From the NCBI RefSeq assembly GCF_016900045.1, contig NZ_JACSNP010000006.1, forward strand, positions 1-64,000: a stretch of 64,000 nt of DNA, given 5' to 3'. Source of the stretch: Fusobacterium mortiferum (GTDB lineage Bacteria; Fusobacteriota; Fusobacteriia; Fusobacteriales; Fusobacteriaceae). A model generated the notes under the pieces. The model had not been told where the DNA came from. It did not search any database and saw nothing but the letters and a program-made list of their open reading frames with translations. Numbering within the stretch: the stretch's first letter is position 1; each line of letters opens with the position of its first letter. The translations under genes were made by a program, and so were the position numbers. Of the stretch, positions 8,034 to 17,177 are shown in pieces.

Positions 8034-9761
8034 ATGTTCAGATATTTTAAACCATATATATCTAGGGGAATAATAGCAGCTCTTTTTAAAATGGGAGAGT
8101 CCTTTGCAGATTTAACGTTACCACTTATAATGGCAAAAATTATAGATAGAGGAGTTATAAATAGAGATTTTGATTATATACTTTCTATGGGAGGAAAAAT
8201 GATATTAGTAGCTGGAATGGGTTATATTTCAGCTATCCTATCAAATTATGTTTCATCTCGAGCTTCACAAGAGTTTGGAGCTAACTTAAGAGAGAGTATA
8301 TTTAAAAAGATACAACACTTTACATTTAATCAATTAAATAAGTTCTCCCAAGCTTCATTAATAACAAGAATAACTAAAGATGTAGATCAGATTACCAATA
8401 TGTTTTTAATGTGTGTAAGAATGGTTTTAAGAGGATTAACAACAGGGATAGGAGCTGTAATTATGGCAGTGATTATAAATCCAACTCTATCCATTGTTTT
8501 TATAATAATAACACCTCTTATAATTTATACTACTCTTTATTATATGAGAAAATCTTTTGGACTTTATGATTTAGTTCAAAAGAAATTAGATAATTTAACT
8601 CTTATCTTAAGAGAGAATTTGTCAGGAATGAGAGTAGTGAGAGCCTTATCTAAAGAGAGAATAGAGGCAGAGAGATTTGATAAAAGAAATGATGAATTAA
8701 AGGAGCAAAGTATAGAAGCAGAGAGTTTAATGATAAGTAAGTTGCCCTTTATAACTTTAATTATGAATTTAGGAGTAGTAGCTGTACTATGGTTTGGTGG
8801 TATAAATGTACATTATGGGAATATGCAACTAGGAGAGATAGTAGCATTTATAAACTACTTGAATATGATACTATTCTCTATGAATGCTCTATCATTTCTA
8901 TTCACTCTTTATAGTAAAACAAGTGTATCTTATAAAAGAGTTAAGGAGATAGTAACTGAAAATATAGATGAGATTACTCAAGAGGAGTTTGAAAAAAATC
9001 TATCGGATAATATATTGGAATTTAAGCATGTATATTTTTCATATGATAAAAGTGATAAATATATTTTAGAGGATATAAATTTTGAAATAAAAAGAGGAGA
9101 AAATATAGGGGTAATAGGAGGGATTGGCTCAGGAAAATCTACATTAGTATCTTTAATTCCGAGATTTTATGATGTGGTAAAAGGGGAGATAACGATAGAT
9201 GGAGTCAATATACAAAAGTATAATGAAAGAGAATTGAGGAAAAAAATTGGACTTGTTTTACAAAAAGCTTTTCTTTTCTCGCAAAGTGTTAAAGATAATA
9301 TAAAATGGGGAAATCAAAGAGCTACTCAAGAGGAGATTGAATTGATGGCCCATATAGCTCAAGGGAAAGAGTTTATAGAAAAACTTCCAGAAAGTTATGA
9401 AACAGAGCTTATAAAGGGTGGAAATAATCTTTCCGGTGGACAAAAACAGAGAGTTTCGATAGCAAGAACTTTACTAAAAAAACCAGAGATACTGATTTTT
9501 GACGATAGTTTTAGTGCTCTAGATTTTATAACTGAGCATAGATTAAAAAATGAATTGAGAAATTATATGAGTAATATAACTACTATAACTATCTCACCTA
9601 AGGTTTCTTCGTTAATAAAAATGGATAGAATATTAGTAATAGATAATGGAAAAATAGCTGGTTTTGATACCCATGAAAATCTTATAAAAAATTGTAGTAT
9701 ATATAGAGAAATTTGTGAATCGCAGGAAATATGCGTAACGGAGGAGTGTAGCTATGAATAA
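8034..9761 (+). CDS. ABC exporter half-transporter with degenerate ATPase site (heterodimer subunit 1)
   Basis: Membrane exporter subunit: six transmembrane helices (about 10-300) fused to a nucleotide-binding domain (about 330-570). Walker A is GGIGSGKST and the signature is a canonical LSGGQ. Walker B ends in FDD, with Asp in place of the catalytic Glu, and the H-loop position reads SPKVSS with no His. This is the non-catalytic Walker site typical of heterodimeric exporters such as TM287/288 and BmrCD. ATG at 8034 is chosen because AGGAGGA abuts the GTG at 8031 but is well spaced from the ATG. The stop overlaps the next gene by 8 nt, so the two subunits are translated together. Substrate unknown. 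Confidence 0.9.
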   Translation: MFRYFKPYISRGIIAALFKMGESFADLTLPLIMAKIIDRGVINRDFDYILSMGGKMILVAGMGYISAILSNYVSSRASQEFGANLRESIFKKIQHFTFNQLNKFSQASLITRITKDVDQITNMFLMCVRMVLRGLTTGIGAVIMAVIINPTLSIVFIIITPLIIYTTLYYMRKSFGLYDLVQKKLDNLTLILRENLSGMRVVRALSKERIEAERFDKRNDELKEQSIEAESLMISKLPFITLIMNLGVVAVLWFGGINVHYGNMQLGEIVAFINYLNMILFSMNALSFLFTLYSKTSVSYKRVKEIVTENIDEITQEEFEKNLSDNILEFKHVYFSYDKSDKYILEDINFEIKRGENIGVIGGIGSGKSTLVSLIPRFYDVVKGEITIDGVNIQKYNERELRKKIGLVLQKAFLFSQSVKDNIKWGNQRATQEEIELMAHIAQGKEFIEKLPESYETELIKGGNNLSGGQKQRVSIARTLLKKPEILIFDDSFSALDFITEHRLKNELRNYMSNITTITISPKVSSLIKMDRILVIDNGKIAGFDTHENLIKNCSIYREICESQEICVTEECSYE

Positions 9762-11490
9762 AAGTATAGTGAAAAAATTAACTCCATATCTTTATAAATA
9801 TAGATATAAATTTTTATTTTTAATAATTTTAGCTATAATAGGAAATATTTTAACTTTAATAGGACCATATTTAGTTGGAAAGGCTATCAATGTAATACAT
9901 GTGAATATGAGTCATGATAATTTTATATATTTAGGTAAAATATCAATAGCCTTATTATTTACTTATATTTCAGGAGCTTTTCTATCTCTAATACAGAACG
10001 TAAAAATGAATAAAATATCTCAAGAGATAGTAAATGTGATGAGAAAAAACGCCTTTAATAAAATTCATAAATTTCCATTAAAAACTTTTAATGGTATGGC
10101 ACAGGGAAATATATTGACAATCTTAATTAATGATATAGATAATATTAGTAGTTCTCTTTCACAGATAGGGACCAGAATAGTTGTAAATATTTTAACTATA
10201 TCTACAGCTTTAGGAATTATGATCTATATAAGCCCATCTTTAACAATAATACAACTATTACTTGTTTCAATAACTGGGGTATTTTTAAAGGAGATAACTA
10301 AGAGGAGTAAAGAGAAAAGAAGGGTACAACAAAGATATTTGGGAAGATTAAATAGTTATATAGATGAAATTTTAACAGGACAAGCAGAGGTAAAGTCTTT
10401 TTCTTATGAAGAAAGAGCTATTGAAAGATTTAAAAAATTAAACTATGAATATAAAGAAAATGCTATAAAATCACTATTTTTTTCAGGGTTTAATTTTCCT
10501 ACTTTGAATTTTATAAATAATGTGGGATACTCTCTAATAATATTTACAGGAGCTATATTTATGTTAAATGGTAAGATTAATCTTGGAGAGTTATCTAGCT
10601 TTATAATCTACTCAAAGCTTTTTAATAGACCTATTGCTAGTATATCTGAAGCCTATAATATTATTCAAACGGTTATAGTAAGTTCTGAAAGATTTTTCTC
10701 TTTTATGGAATTAGAGGAGGATAAGCTCGGGGGAGATAGGGAATTATTAGAAGAGAATATTAAGGGTGATATAGAGTTTAAAGATGTAAGTTTTTCTTAT
10801 GATGGGAAGGTTGATGTATTGAAAAATCTATCATTTGAGGCAAAGGCTGGAAAAGTAGTAGCAATAGTAGGACCAACTGGAGGAGGAAAAACTACAATAG
10901 TAAATCTATTGATGAAGTTTTATGATATTTCATCAGGAGAGATAACAATAGATGGGATAAATATAGATGAGTATAAAAAGTCAGATATAAGAAAGATGTT
11001 TGGAATGGTATTACAAGATAGTTGGTTATTTACAGGAACAATTGAAGAGAATATAAGGTATGGAAATGAGAGTATTTCTCATGAAGATATAATAAAAAGT
11101 GCCAAACTTGCATGTGCTCATGATTTTATTAGCAAATTACCAATGGGATATGATACAATAGTAAGTGAGGATAATATGGTGCTTTCTAGTGGACAGAAAC
11201 AACTGATAACAATAGCTAGAATAATAGCATCTAATCCTAAGTTTTTAATTTTTGATGAAGCAACAAGTGGAGTAGATACTAGAACAGAGCTTAGACTTCA
11301 AAAGGCTATTGCAAATATAACAGAGAATAGAACAAGTTTTGTGATTGCTCATAGGTTATCAACTATAAAAAATGCAGATTTAATATTAGTTTTGAAAGAT
11401 GGAACTATAATAGAAAAGGGAACTCATAAAGAGTTAATGGAGTTAGAAGGATTTTATAATACAATGTATAATACACAATATGCTTTATAG
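9754..11490 (+). CDS. ABC exporter half-transporter with intact catalytic site (heterodimer subunit 2)
   Basis: Partner of the preceding gene. The 578 residues carry six transmembrane helices followed by a nucleotide-binding domain with Walker A GPTGGGKTT, Walker B FLIFDEATSGVD including the catalytic Glu, and H-loop FVIAHRLST. Its signature motif is altered to LSSGQ. That altered signature would pair with the degenerate Walker site of subunit 1, while the intact sites pair with each other, giving one active and one regulatory ATP site. Translation is coupled to subunit 1 by overlap. Multidrug or lipid export is likely; no substrate is predicted. Confidence 0.92.
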   Translation: MNKSIVKKLTPYLYKYRYKFLFLIILAIIGNILTLIGPYLVGKAINVIHVNMSHDNFIYLGKISIALLFTYISGAFLSLIQNVKMNKISQEIVNVMRKNAFNKIHKFPLKTFNGMAQGNILTILINDIDNISSSLSQIGTRIVVNILTISTALGIMIYISPSLTIIQLLLVSITGVFLKEITKRSKEKRRVQQRYLGRLNSYIDEILTGQAEVKSFSYEERAIERFKKLNYEYKENAIKSLFFSGFNFPTLNFINNVGYSLIIFTGAIFMLNGKINLGELSSFIIYSKLFNRPIASISEAYNIIQTVIVSSERFFSFMELEEDKLGGDRELLEENIKGDIEFKDVSFSYDGKVDVLKNLSFEAKAGKVVAIVGPTGGGKTTIVNLLMKFYDISSGEITIDGINIDEYKKSDIRKMFGMVLQDSWLFTGTIEENIRYGNESISHEDIIKSAKLACAHDFISKLPMGYDTIVSEDNMVLSSGQKQLITIARIIASNPKFLIFDEATSGVDTRTELRLQKAIANITENRTSFVIAHRLSTIKNADLILVLKDGTIIEKGTHKELMELEGFYNTMYNTQYAL

Positions 11491-11501
11491 GGGGGATTTT
11501 T

Positions 11502-11972
11502 TTGTTTTTAAAGAAGTTAAATATTTATAATCCGTTGACTAAAAAAGGATTTACACAGGATGTATCATTAATAATGGAACCAGCCATAGAGGCAATGTAT
11601 TTAGAATTAAAAAATAATCATGAAGCTCTTTTCAAACATAAGGAGCTACTATCTTTAAGTCCAGTTGGTATGAAAAATTTTAGTATGGAGATAACCGGTT
11701 ACGAGGGAACTGCCTTATATAAGATATTTCATGGAGAGGAGCTAGTTGTATTAGGAGAGGTTTTTACTGATGATAATGAAGTAAAGAAATTTACACAAGA
11801 TTTAGCACCAGAACTAGTTGAAGCTTATAGAAATATTCCATCAGCTCCTGTATCAACAATAATTTTTGCCAAGGACTTCTATAAATTGAATAAGATTATG
11901 CAGGAAACAATCTTTTCATTCTGTAGATTATTAGGATTTTCTGCAGTTAGAGTTTTAGTTGATCATAAATAG
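11502..11972 (+). CDS. Conserved-looking protein of unknown function
   Basis: No family is recognised. The 156-residue product appears soluble, mixed alpha/beta, with no signal peptide, membrane helix or metal-binding cluster. The start is TTG, 6 nt after a strong GGGGGGA that directly follows the stop of the ABC subunit 2 gene; this tight 11-nt spacing indicates it belongs to the ABC exporter operon. It may be an accessory or unrelated cytoplasmic protein. A bidirectional terminator follows. Confidence 0.7.
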   Translation: MFLKKLNIYNPLTKKGFTQDVSLIMEPAIEAMYLELKNNHEALFKHKELLSLSPVGMKNFSMEITGYEGTALYKIFHGEELVVLGEVFTDDNEVKKFTQDLAPELVEAYRNIPSAPVSTIIFAKDFYKLNKIMQETIFSFCRLLGFSAVRVLVDHK

Positions 11973-11983
11973 TAGTTAAAAGT

Positions 11984-12040
11984 AAAAGAGGTATAATCCA
12001 CAATGAGAGATAGGGTGAAAGGTGGATTTATACCTCTTTT
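11984..12040. terminator. Bidirectional terminator between ABC operon and galE
   Basis: Long inverted repeat, AAAAGAGGTATAA-TCCAC on the left and its near complement ending CCTCTTTT on the right, with A and T tracts at opposite ends. It lies between convergent transcription units. Confidence 0.85.
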
Positions 12041-12058
12041 GCTATTTAGTTATATTCA

Positions 12059-13048
12059 TTAATCTTCATATCCATTAGGATGAGATTTATGCCAATTCCA
12101 AGCAGTTTCTATAATTTTTTCAAGAGAGTTATATTTAGGTTTCCAATTTAATTCTCTCATAGCTTTTTCAGAAGTAGCTACAAGTTTAGCAGGGTCTCCA
12201 GCTCTTCTAGGTGATACAACAGCAGGTATAGGATGTCCAGTTACCTTTCTAGTAACTTCAATAACCTCTTTAACAGAGAATCCTTCTCCATTTCCTAGGT
12301 TGAATATAGCACTCTCTCCACCGTTATATAATCTTTTTAAAGCAAGGATATGAGCATCAGCTAAGTCCATTACATGGATATAGTCTCTGATACAAGTTCC
12401 ATCTGCAGTAGGGTAGTCATCTCCATAGATACTGATACTTTCTCTTTTTCCAAGAGCAACTTGTAATATGATTGGGATAAGATGACTTTCTGGGTTATGG
12501 TCTTCTCCAATTTCTCCACTTGGATGAGCTCCAGCAACATTGAAATATCTAAGAGCTGTAAATTTTATTCCATAAGCTACGTCACACCATTTCATCATCT
12601 TTTCAACTGCTAATTTACTCTCTCCGTATGGATTTGTAGGGAAAGTTTTATCAGTTTCTAATATAGGTATATTTTCAGGTTCTCCATAAGTTGCAGCTGT
12701 TGATGAGAAAACTATATTTTTTACATTGTGTTTTCTCATAGCTTTTAATAAGCAAAGAGTTCCATAGAAGTTATTTTCAAAATATTTTAAAGGTTCACTC
12801 ATACTTTCACCAACAAGTGAGAAAGCAGCAAAGTCAATAACTCCTTCTATTTTATTCTCTCTAAATACTTTATCTAAGAACTCTTCATCTCTTAAATCTC
12901 CAAGAACAAGTTTTGCTTTTTCATGAACAGCGTCCACGTGTCCTGTTAAAAGGTTATCAAGTACAACAACCTCTTCTCCACTATCTATTAAAGCTCTAGT
13001 TACGTGACTTCCTATGTAACCAGCTCCTCCACATACTAATACTGCCAT
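12059..13048 (-). CDS. galE: UDP-glucose 4-epimerase
   Basis: Interconverts UDP-galactose and UDP-glucose in the Leloir pathway and also supplies UDP-galactose for surface glycans. The 329 residues show the NAD-binding GGAGYIG (7-13) and the short-chain dehydrogenase pair Tyr141/Lys145 in YGESK, with the substrate motif RYFNVAGAHPSGEIGEDH. Length is typical. It is the last gene of the galK-galT-galE operon, 18 nt after galT. Confidence 0.97.
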   Translation of the reverse strand: MAVLVCGGAGYIGSHVTRALIDSGEEVVVLDNLLTGHVDAVHEKAKLVLGDLRDEEFLDKVFRENKIEGVIDFAAFSLVGESMSEPLKYFENNFYGTLCLLKAMRKHNVKNIVFSSTAATYGEPENIPILETDKTFPTNPYGESKLAVEKMMKWCDVAYGIKFTALRYFNVAGAHPSGEIGEDHNPESHLIPIILQVALGKRESISIYGDDYPTADGTCIRDYIHVMDLADAHILALKRLYNGGESAIFNLGNGEGFSVKEVIEVTRKVTGHPIPAVVSPRRAGDPAKLVATSEKAMRELNWKPKYNSLEKIIETAWNWHKSHPNGYED

Positions 13049-13066
13049 TTTTATAGCCTCCTTAAA

Positions 13067-14587
13067 TTAAATACTATTTACATGGTCAACAAATCTTATT
13101 AAACCAGCTTGTCCTTTCTCATCTCTTTTATAGACACCAGCATCTTCAAGAACTCTAGAGAAAGTAATTCCTACTTCAGATTTTAATATATCATGAGCAT
13201 TTTGAGAAGATATTTTTTCATGTTTTTTCATAATATTTTTTATCCAATCTAAATGCTTCTCAACTTTACTATCATTTTTTATCTTTTCTTCATAGTTAGA
13301 AGCAACGATATATTCACTTAAAATCTCTAACTCTTCTTTTAATCTTCCAGGTAGAACAGCAAGTCCCATTACCTCAATAAGTCCAATATTTTCCTTTTTA
13401 ATATTATGAACATCAGCATGAGGGTGGAATATTCCAAGTGGATGCTCTTCACTAGTTCTATTATTTCTAAGAACTAAATCTAATTCAAAGTTTTCTCCTC
13501 TTCTTCTAGCTATTGGAGTAATAGTGTTGTGAGGAGTATCCTTTGAATAAGCAAATATTCCAAGAGATTCATCACTGTATTCTCTCCAAGATTTTAAAAT
13601 TTTATCAGCTAATTCAACTAATTTAGCTCTATCTTTTCCAGTTATTCTAAGTACAGACATAGGCCATTTTACAATTCCAGCTTTTATATCTTCATATCCT
13701 TTGAAAATAACTTCTTTCTCTACAGGAGCTTTAGCCATAGGAAATTCATGGTGTCCACCTTGGTAATGGTCGTGGCTAAGGATAGAACCCCCAACTATTG
13801 GTAGATCTGCATTTGAACCTAGGAAATAGTGTGGAACTTGCTCTGTAAAACTTGTAAGTCTATCAAGAGCTTCCTTTGTAATTTTCATAGGTCTGTGTTC
13901 TCCAGAGAATACAATGGCATGTTCATTGTAATATACATATGGAGAATATTGAATAAACCAAGGCTCATTTGTTAGAGTTAGTGGAATAACTCTGTGATTT
14001 TGACGAGCAGGATGATTTACCCTACCAGAGTATCCCACATTCTCATAACAAAGTAGGCATTTTGGGTATGAAGACTGAGGCATTAATCTCTCTTTAGCAA
14101 TATCTCTAGGATCTTTTTCAGGTTTAGAAAGATTTACTGTTATTTCCATATCACCATACTCAGTAGCTGAGTACCAGTGCATGTTCTTTGCTATTCTATC
14201 CATTCTAATATAGTTAGATTTTTGAGCAAAGTCATAATAGAAATTAGTAGCTTCTTCTACTCCTTTATCTTGAGATATTTTTTCAAATTTTTCTATAATT
14301 TGAGTAGCAGTAGGAGTTAATTTTCCCATAATTTCAGTATCAAAAAGATCTCTCATAGTGATTGTATCCTCGATGATACCTTTTTCTACTGCATAATTAC
14401 ACATTCTATTTAAAATTTCAGTAGGGTATTCAGGAATTTCAGCTTCGCTATACTCTACATCTTCCCATTCATCTAATTTTAATAGGTGTAGTATCTCATT
14501 TCTAGCAATTATTTTATCATATTTTCCAATCAGATTATTTTTTAATCCAAAAGCAAGTAAAAGCTTTATATCTTTAAATATATTCAT
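13067..14587 (-). CDS. galT: UDP-glucose--hexose-1-phosphate uridylyltransferase (class II GalT)
   Basis: Transfers UMP from UDP-glucose to galactose-1-phosphate. At 506 residues it belongs to the longer Gram-positive-type GalT family rather than the short E. coli type. A family-specific block SYPKCLLCYENVGYSGR and the histidine-rich segment ILSHDHYQGGHHEFPM are visible; the latter holds candidate metal or nucleotide ligands. Its start overlaps the galK stop by one base (TAATG), so translation is coupled to galK. Confidence 0.95.
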   Translation of the reverse strand: MNIFKDIKLLLAFGLKNNLIGKYDKIIARNEILHLLKLDEWEDVEYSEAEIPEYPTEILNRMCNYAVEKGIIEDTITMRDLFDTEIMGKLTPTATQIIEKFEKISQDKGVEEATNFYYDFAQKSNYIRMDRIAKNMHWYSATEYGDMEITVNLSKPEKDPRDIAKERLMPQSSYPKCLLCYENVGYSGRVNHPARQNHRVIPLTLTNEPWFIQYSPYVYYNEHAIVFSGEHRPMKITKEALDRLTSFTEQVPHYFLGSNADLPIVGGSILSHDHYQGGHHEFPMAKAPVEKEVIFKGYEDIKAGIVKWPMSVLRITGKDRAKLVELADKILKSWREYSDESLGIFAYSKDTPHNTITPIARRRGENFELDLVLRNNRTSEEHPLGIFHPHADVHNIKKENIGLIEVMGLAVLPGRLKEELEILSEYIVASNYEEKIKNDSKVEKHLDWIKNIMKKHEKISSQNAHDILKSEVGITFSRVLEDAGVYKRDEKGQAGLIRFVDHVNSI

Positions 14588-15762
14588 TAAAATTCACCTA
14601 ACTTTCTACTTCCATCTCCGATTTTTGCTACATAGAAGTCAGCTACAAGTCCTGTTTTAGCTGTATATTTTTCTCCAACTGATTTTATAAATTCATCTAT
14701 ATTTTCATCTTTTACTATACTAACTGTACAACCACCAAATCCAGCTCCAGTCATACGAGCTCCTATTACTCCTTTAGCTTCCCAAGCAGCTTCAACTAAA
14801 GAATCAAGCTCAAAACCAGTAACTTCATAGTCATCTCTTAAAGATATGTGAGATTGGTTCATAAGCTCTCCAAAAGCTTTGATATCTCCCTCTTTTAATT
14901 TTTGTACAGCTTCAACTGTTCTTGCATTTTCTGAAACAGCATGAGTAGCTCTTTTTAATTGCTCTTCATCAGTTATAAAATGTTTAACTTCATTGAATTT
15001 CTCAACAGAAAGTTCTCCTAAATATTTGATATTTATTCCATGCTCATTTAATACCTTTACAGCAGCTTCACAAGATGCTCTTCTTTCATTATATTTAGAA
15101 TCAGCAAGACCTCTCTTTTTATTAGTATTAGCAATAACTACAGATGCTCCATTTAATGAGATAGGTGCATATTGGTAGTTAAGTGAGTTACAATCAAGTA
15201 GGATAGCATGATCTTTTTTACCCATTCCAATAGCAAATTGATCCATAATTCCACAATTTACTCCGATAAATTGGTTTTCAGCTTTTTGTGATAGTTTAAC
15301 CATATCAACCATATCTATATCTAAATTAAAGAAATCTTTTAAAACAACAGAAGTTAAAAGTTCTAGTGAAGCAGAAGATGAAAGTCCAGCTCCATTAGGG
15401 ATAGTTCCATTAATTAAGATATCAAATCCAGAATCAATTTTGTATCCAGCATCTATAAAAGTTTTGATAACCCCTTTTGGATAGTTAGCCCAGTTATCCT
15501 CTTTTTTATTTACTAACTCATCTAAAGAAAACTCTTTTATTCCCTCTTTTACAAAGTTTAATGAGTACATTCTAAATTTATTATCATCTCTTTTAACAGC
15601 AACTCCATAAGTTCCAAAATCAAGAGCACATGGGAAAACAAATCCACCATTGTAATCAGTATGTTCACCAATAAGATTTACTCTACCAGGAGAAAAGAAA
15701 ACATCTACCTTTCCCTCATAGTTGAAAACTTTTTTAAACTCTTTTATTAGATTTTGTATCAT
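14587..15762 (-). CDS. galK: Galactokinase
   Basis: Phosphorylates galactose at C1, the entry step of the Leloir pathway. The 391 residues contain the GHMP kinase signatures: the galactokinase block GRVNLIGEHTDYNGGFVFP near the N-terminus, the ATP loop GAGLSSSAS, and the C-terminal GARMTGAGFGGC. It is the first gene of the gal operon and is divergent from a ROK regulator across a 171-bp region that holds a promoter and an inverted repeat. Confidence 0.97.
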   Translation of the reverse strand: MIQNLIKEFKKVFNYEGKVDVFFSPGRVNLIGEHTDYNGGFVFPCALDFGTYGVAVKRDDNKFRMYSLNFVKEGIKEFSLDELVNKKEDNWANYPKGVIKTFIDAGYKIDSGFDILINGTIPNGAGLSSSASLELLTSVVLKDFFNLDIDMVDMVKLSQKAENQFIGVNCGIMDQFAIGMGKKDHAILLDCNSLNYQYAPISLNGASVVIANTNKKRGLADSKYNERRASCEAAVKVLNEHGINIKYLGELSVEKFNEVKHFITDEEQLKRATHAVSENARTVEAVQKLKEGDIKAFGELMNQSHISLRDDYEVTGFELDSLVEAAWEAKGVIGARMTGAGFGGCTVSIVKDENIDEFIKSVGEKYTAKTGLVADFYVAKIGDGSRKLGEF

Positions 15763-15800
15763 GTTTAACCTCCGATTAATTTATCTATTTACTTATCACT

Positions 15801-15828
15801 AGTATATAATATTTTTACATATAATCAA
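15801..15828 (-). promoter_or_regulatory. Promoter of the galKTE operon
   Basis: Minus-strand TTGATT (15823-15828), 16-bp spacer and TATACT (15801-15806), about 40 nt before the galK start. Confidence 0.6.
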
Positions 15829-15854
15829 GAAAAAAACATAAAAAATTCAAAAAG

Positions 15855-15875
15855 TTATTTTACTTTTTAAAATAA
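15855..15875. promoter_or_regulatory. Inverted repeat between galK and ROK regulator (operator candidate)
   Basis: TTATTTTA (15855-15862) and its exact complement (15868-15875) lie 5 nt apart between the divergent promoters. ROK repressors bind AT-rich dyads of this sort, but the local base composition makes chance possible. Confidence 0.4.
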
Positions 15876-15933
15876 GTTTGGAGTTTTATAGAGAAATAGG
15901 ATAAAATATATGTAGATAGTAAGGGGGGATACT

Positions 15934-17091
15934 TTGAAAATAGAGAATTTAAAATTAAAGATATTGGAATTGATAAAAGCTAAGAATGGAATATCTAGAA
16001 TAGATATTTCAAGAGAGTTTGGAATAACACCAGCAGCAGTTGGAAAGGTGATAAATGAATTTTTAGAGAAAAAGATTATAATAGAAGAGAGAGAAGGAGA
16101 ATCTAGTGGTGGAAGAAAACCATCTCTTTTAAATATCAATAAAGATAAGATAGGAAATATTTTAGGGGTGTATTTTGCACCTACGTTTGTTCAAGTAACT
16201 ATTGGAGATATAGATGGGAATATTATTTCAACTAGAAGATATAGATTGGGAGATCTAGGAGGGGATATAGTAGGAAGTACAGAGGAGATTATAGAGAAGG
16301 AGTTAACGAAGAATAGAGATGTAGAGGTAATCTCTGTTGTTATGAATGGACTTGTAGACAGTGAAAGAGGAGTATCGATTTTTTCACCACATTACAATAC
16401 AAAAAATATTTCTATTGTTGAAAGATTTCAAAAAAAGTTTAGAAAAAAAGTCTATTTAGAAAATGATGTTAGGGTAATGGCACTTGTAGAGAAGGTATTT
16501 GGTGAGTGTAGGGATAACCAAAATTTTGTTGTACTCAATGTAGAAGAGGGAGTAGGGGGAAGTATATATTTAAATGATATGTTGTACCATGGTTACGGCT
16601 CTATGTCTGGAGAGTTAGGTCATATGGTAGTTAAAAGAAATAGTTTAGAAAAATGCTCTTGTGGTAAAAGAGGTTGCCTAGAAACAGAAGTTTCCAATAG
16701 GGCTATCATAAAAAAGATTATGGCTCAAATTAGGATAAATAATCAATATAGCTCACTAAAAAAAGTATTAGATGAAGGTAAAAAGTTAGAGATAAAAGAT
16801 GTATTAGAGGGAGTAGAGGAGAGAGATATGCTATCACTTTCTGTAGTAGGGGAAGCTATACAATATATAGCTTACGCTCTAGATATGATAATCTCTGTAA
16901 TCAATCCAGAAAAAATAATCCTTTATGGAGAGTTTTTCCAAAATAAATATATTTTTAAATCTTTACTAAATGAGATAGGAAAGATAACCTTAGATGAGCA
17001 GAACTATCAGATAAAAAGATCTAAATTTTATGAAAAAATTTATGAGATTGCTCCTCTTGCTTTAGGGAATTATCTGATATTTAAGAAATAA
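15934..17091 (+). CDS. ROK-family sugar-responsive transcriptional regulator
   Basis: Probable repressor of the divergent gal operon. The N-terminal winged helix (about 8-60, GISRIDISREFGITPAAVGKVINEFL) is followed by a ROK sugar-kinase-like domain. The ROK zinc motif CSCGKRGCLET is present. The start is TTG, 5 nt after GGGGGGA. The inducer is probably galactose or a derivative, judged only from gene position. Length (385) is typical for the NagC/XylR group. Confidence 0.88.
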   Translation: MKIENLKLKILELIKAKNGISRIDISREFGITPAAVGKVINEFLEKKIIIEEREGESSGGRKPSLLNINKDKIGNILGVYFAPTFVQVTIGDIDGNIISTRRYRLGDLGGDIVGSTEEIIEKELTKNRDVEVISVVMNGLVDSERGVSIFSPHYNTKNISIVERFQKKFRKKVYLENDVRVMALVEKVFGECRDNQNFVVLNVEEGVGGSIYLNDMLYHGYGSMSGELGHMVVKRNSLEKCSCGKRGCLETEVSNRAIIKKIMAQIRINNQYSSLKKVLDEGKKLEIKDVLEGVEERDMLSLSVVGEAIQYIAYALDMIISVINPEKIILYGEFFQNKYIFKSLLNEIGKITLDEQNYQIKRSKFYEKIYEIAPLALGNYLIFKK

Positions 17092-17094
17092 TAA

Positions 17095-17130
17095 AAGAGA
17101 ATCTACTTCAAATAAGAGGTAGATTCTCTT
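17095..17130. terminator. Terminator between ROK gene and dehydratase activase
   Basis: Perfect 12-bp stem AAGAGAATCTAC (17095-17106) with complement at 17119-17130, placed between convergent genes. The T-rich tract is clearer on the minus-strand side. Confidence 0.7.
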
Positions 17131-17177
17131 CAAAGAATAACTAAGTAGTTATTTATTTTTGTATTGATAATATTTAA

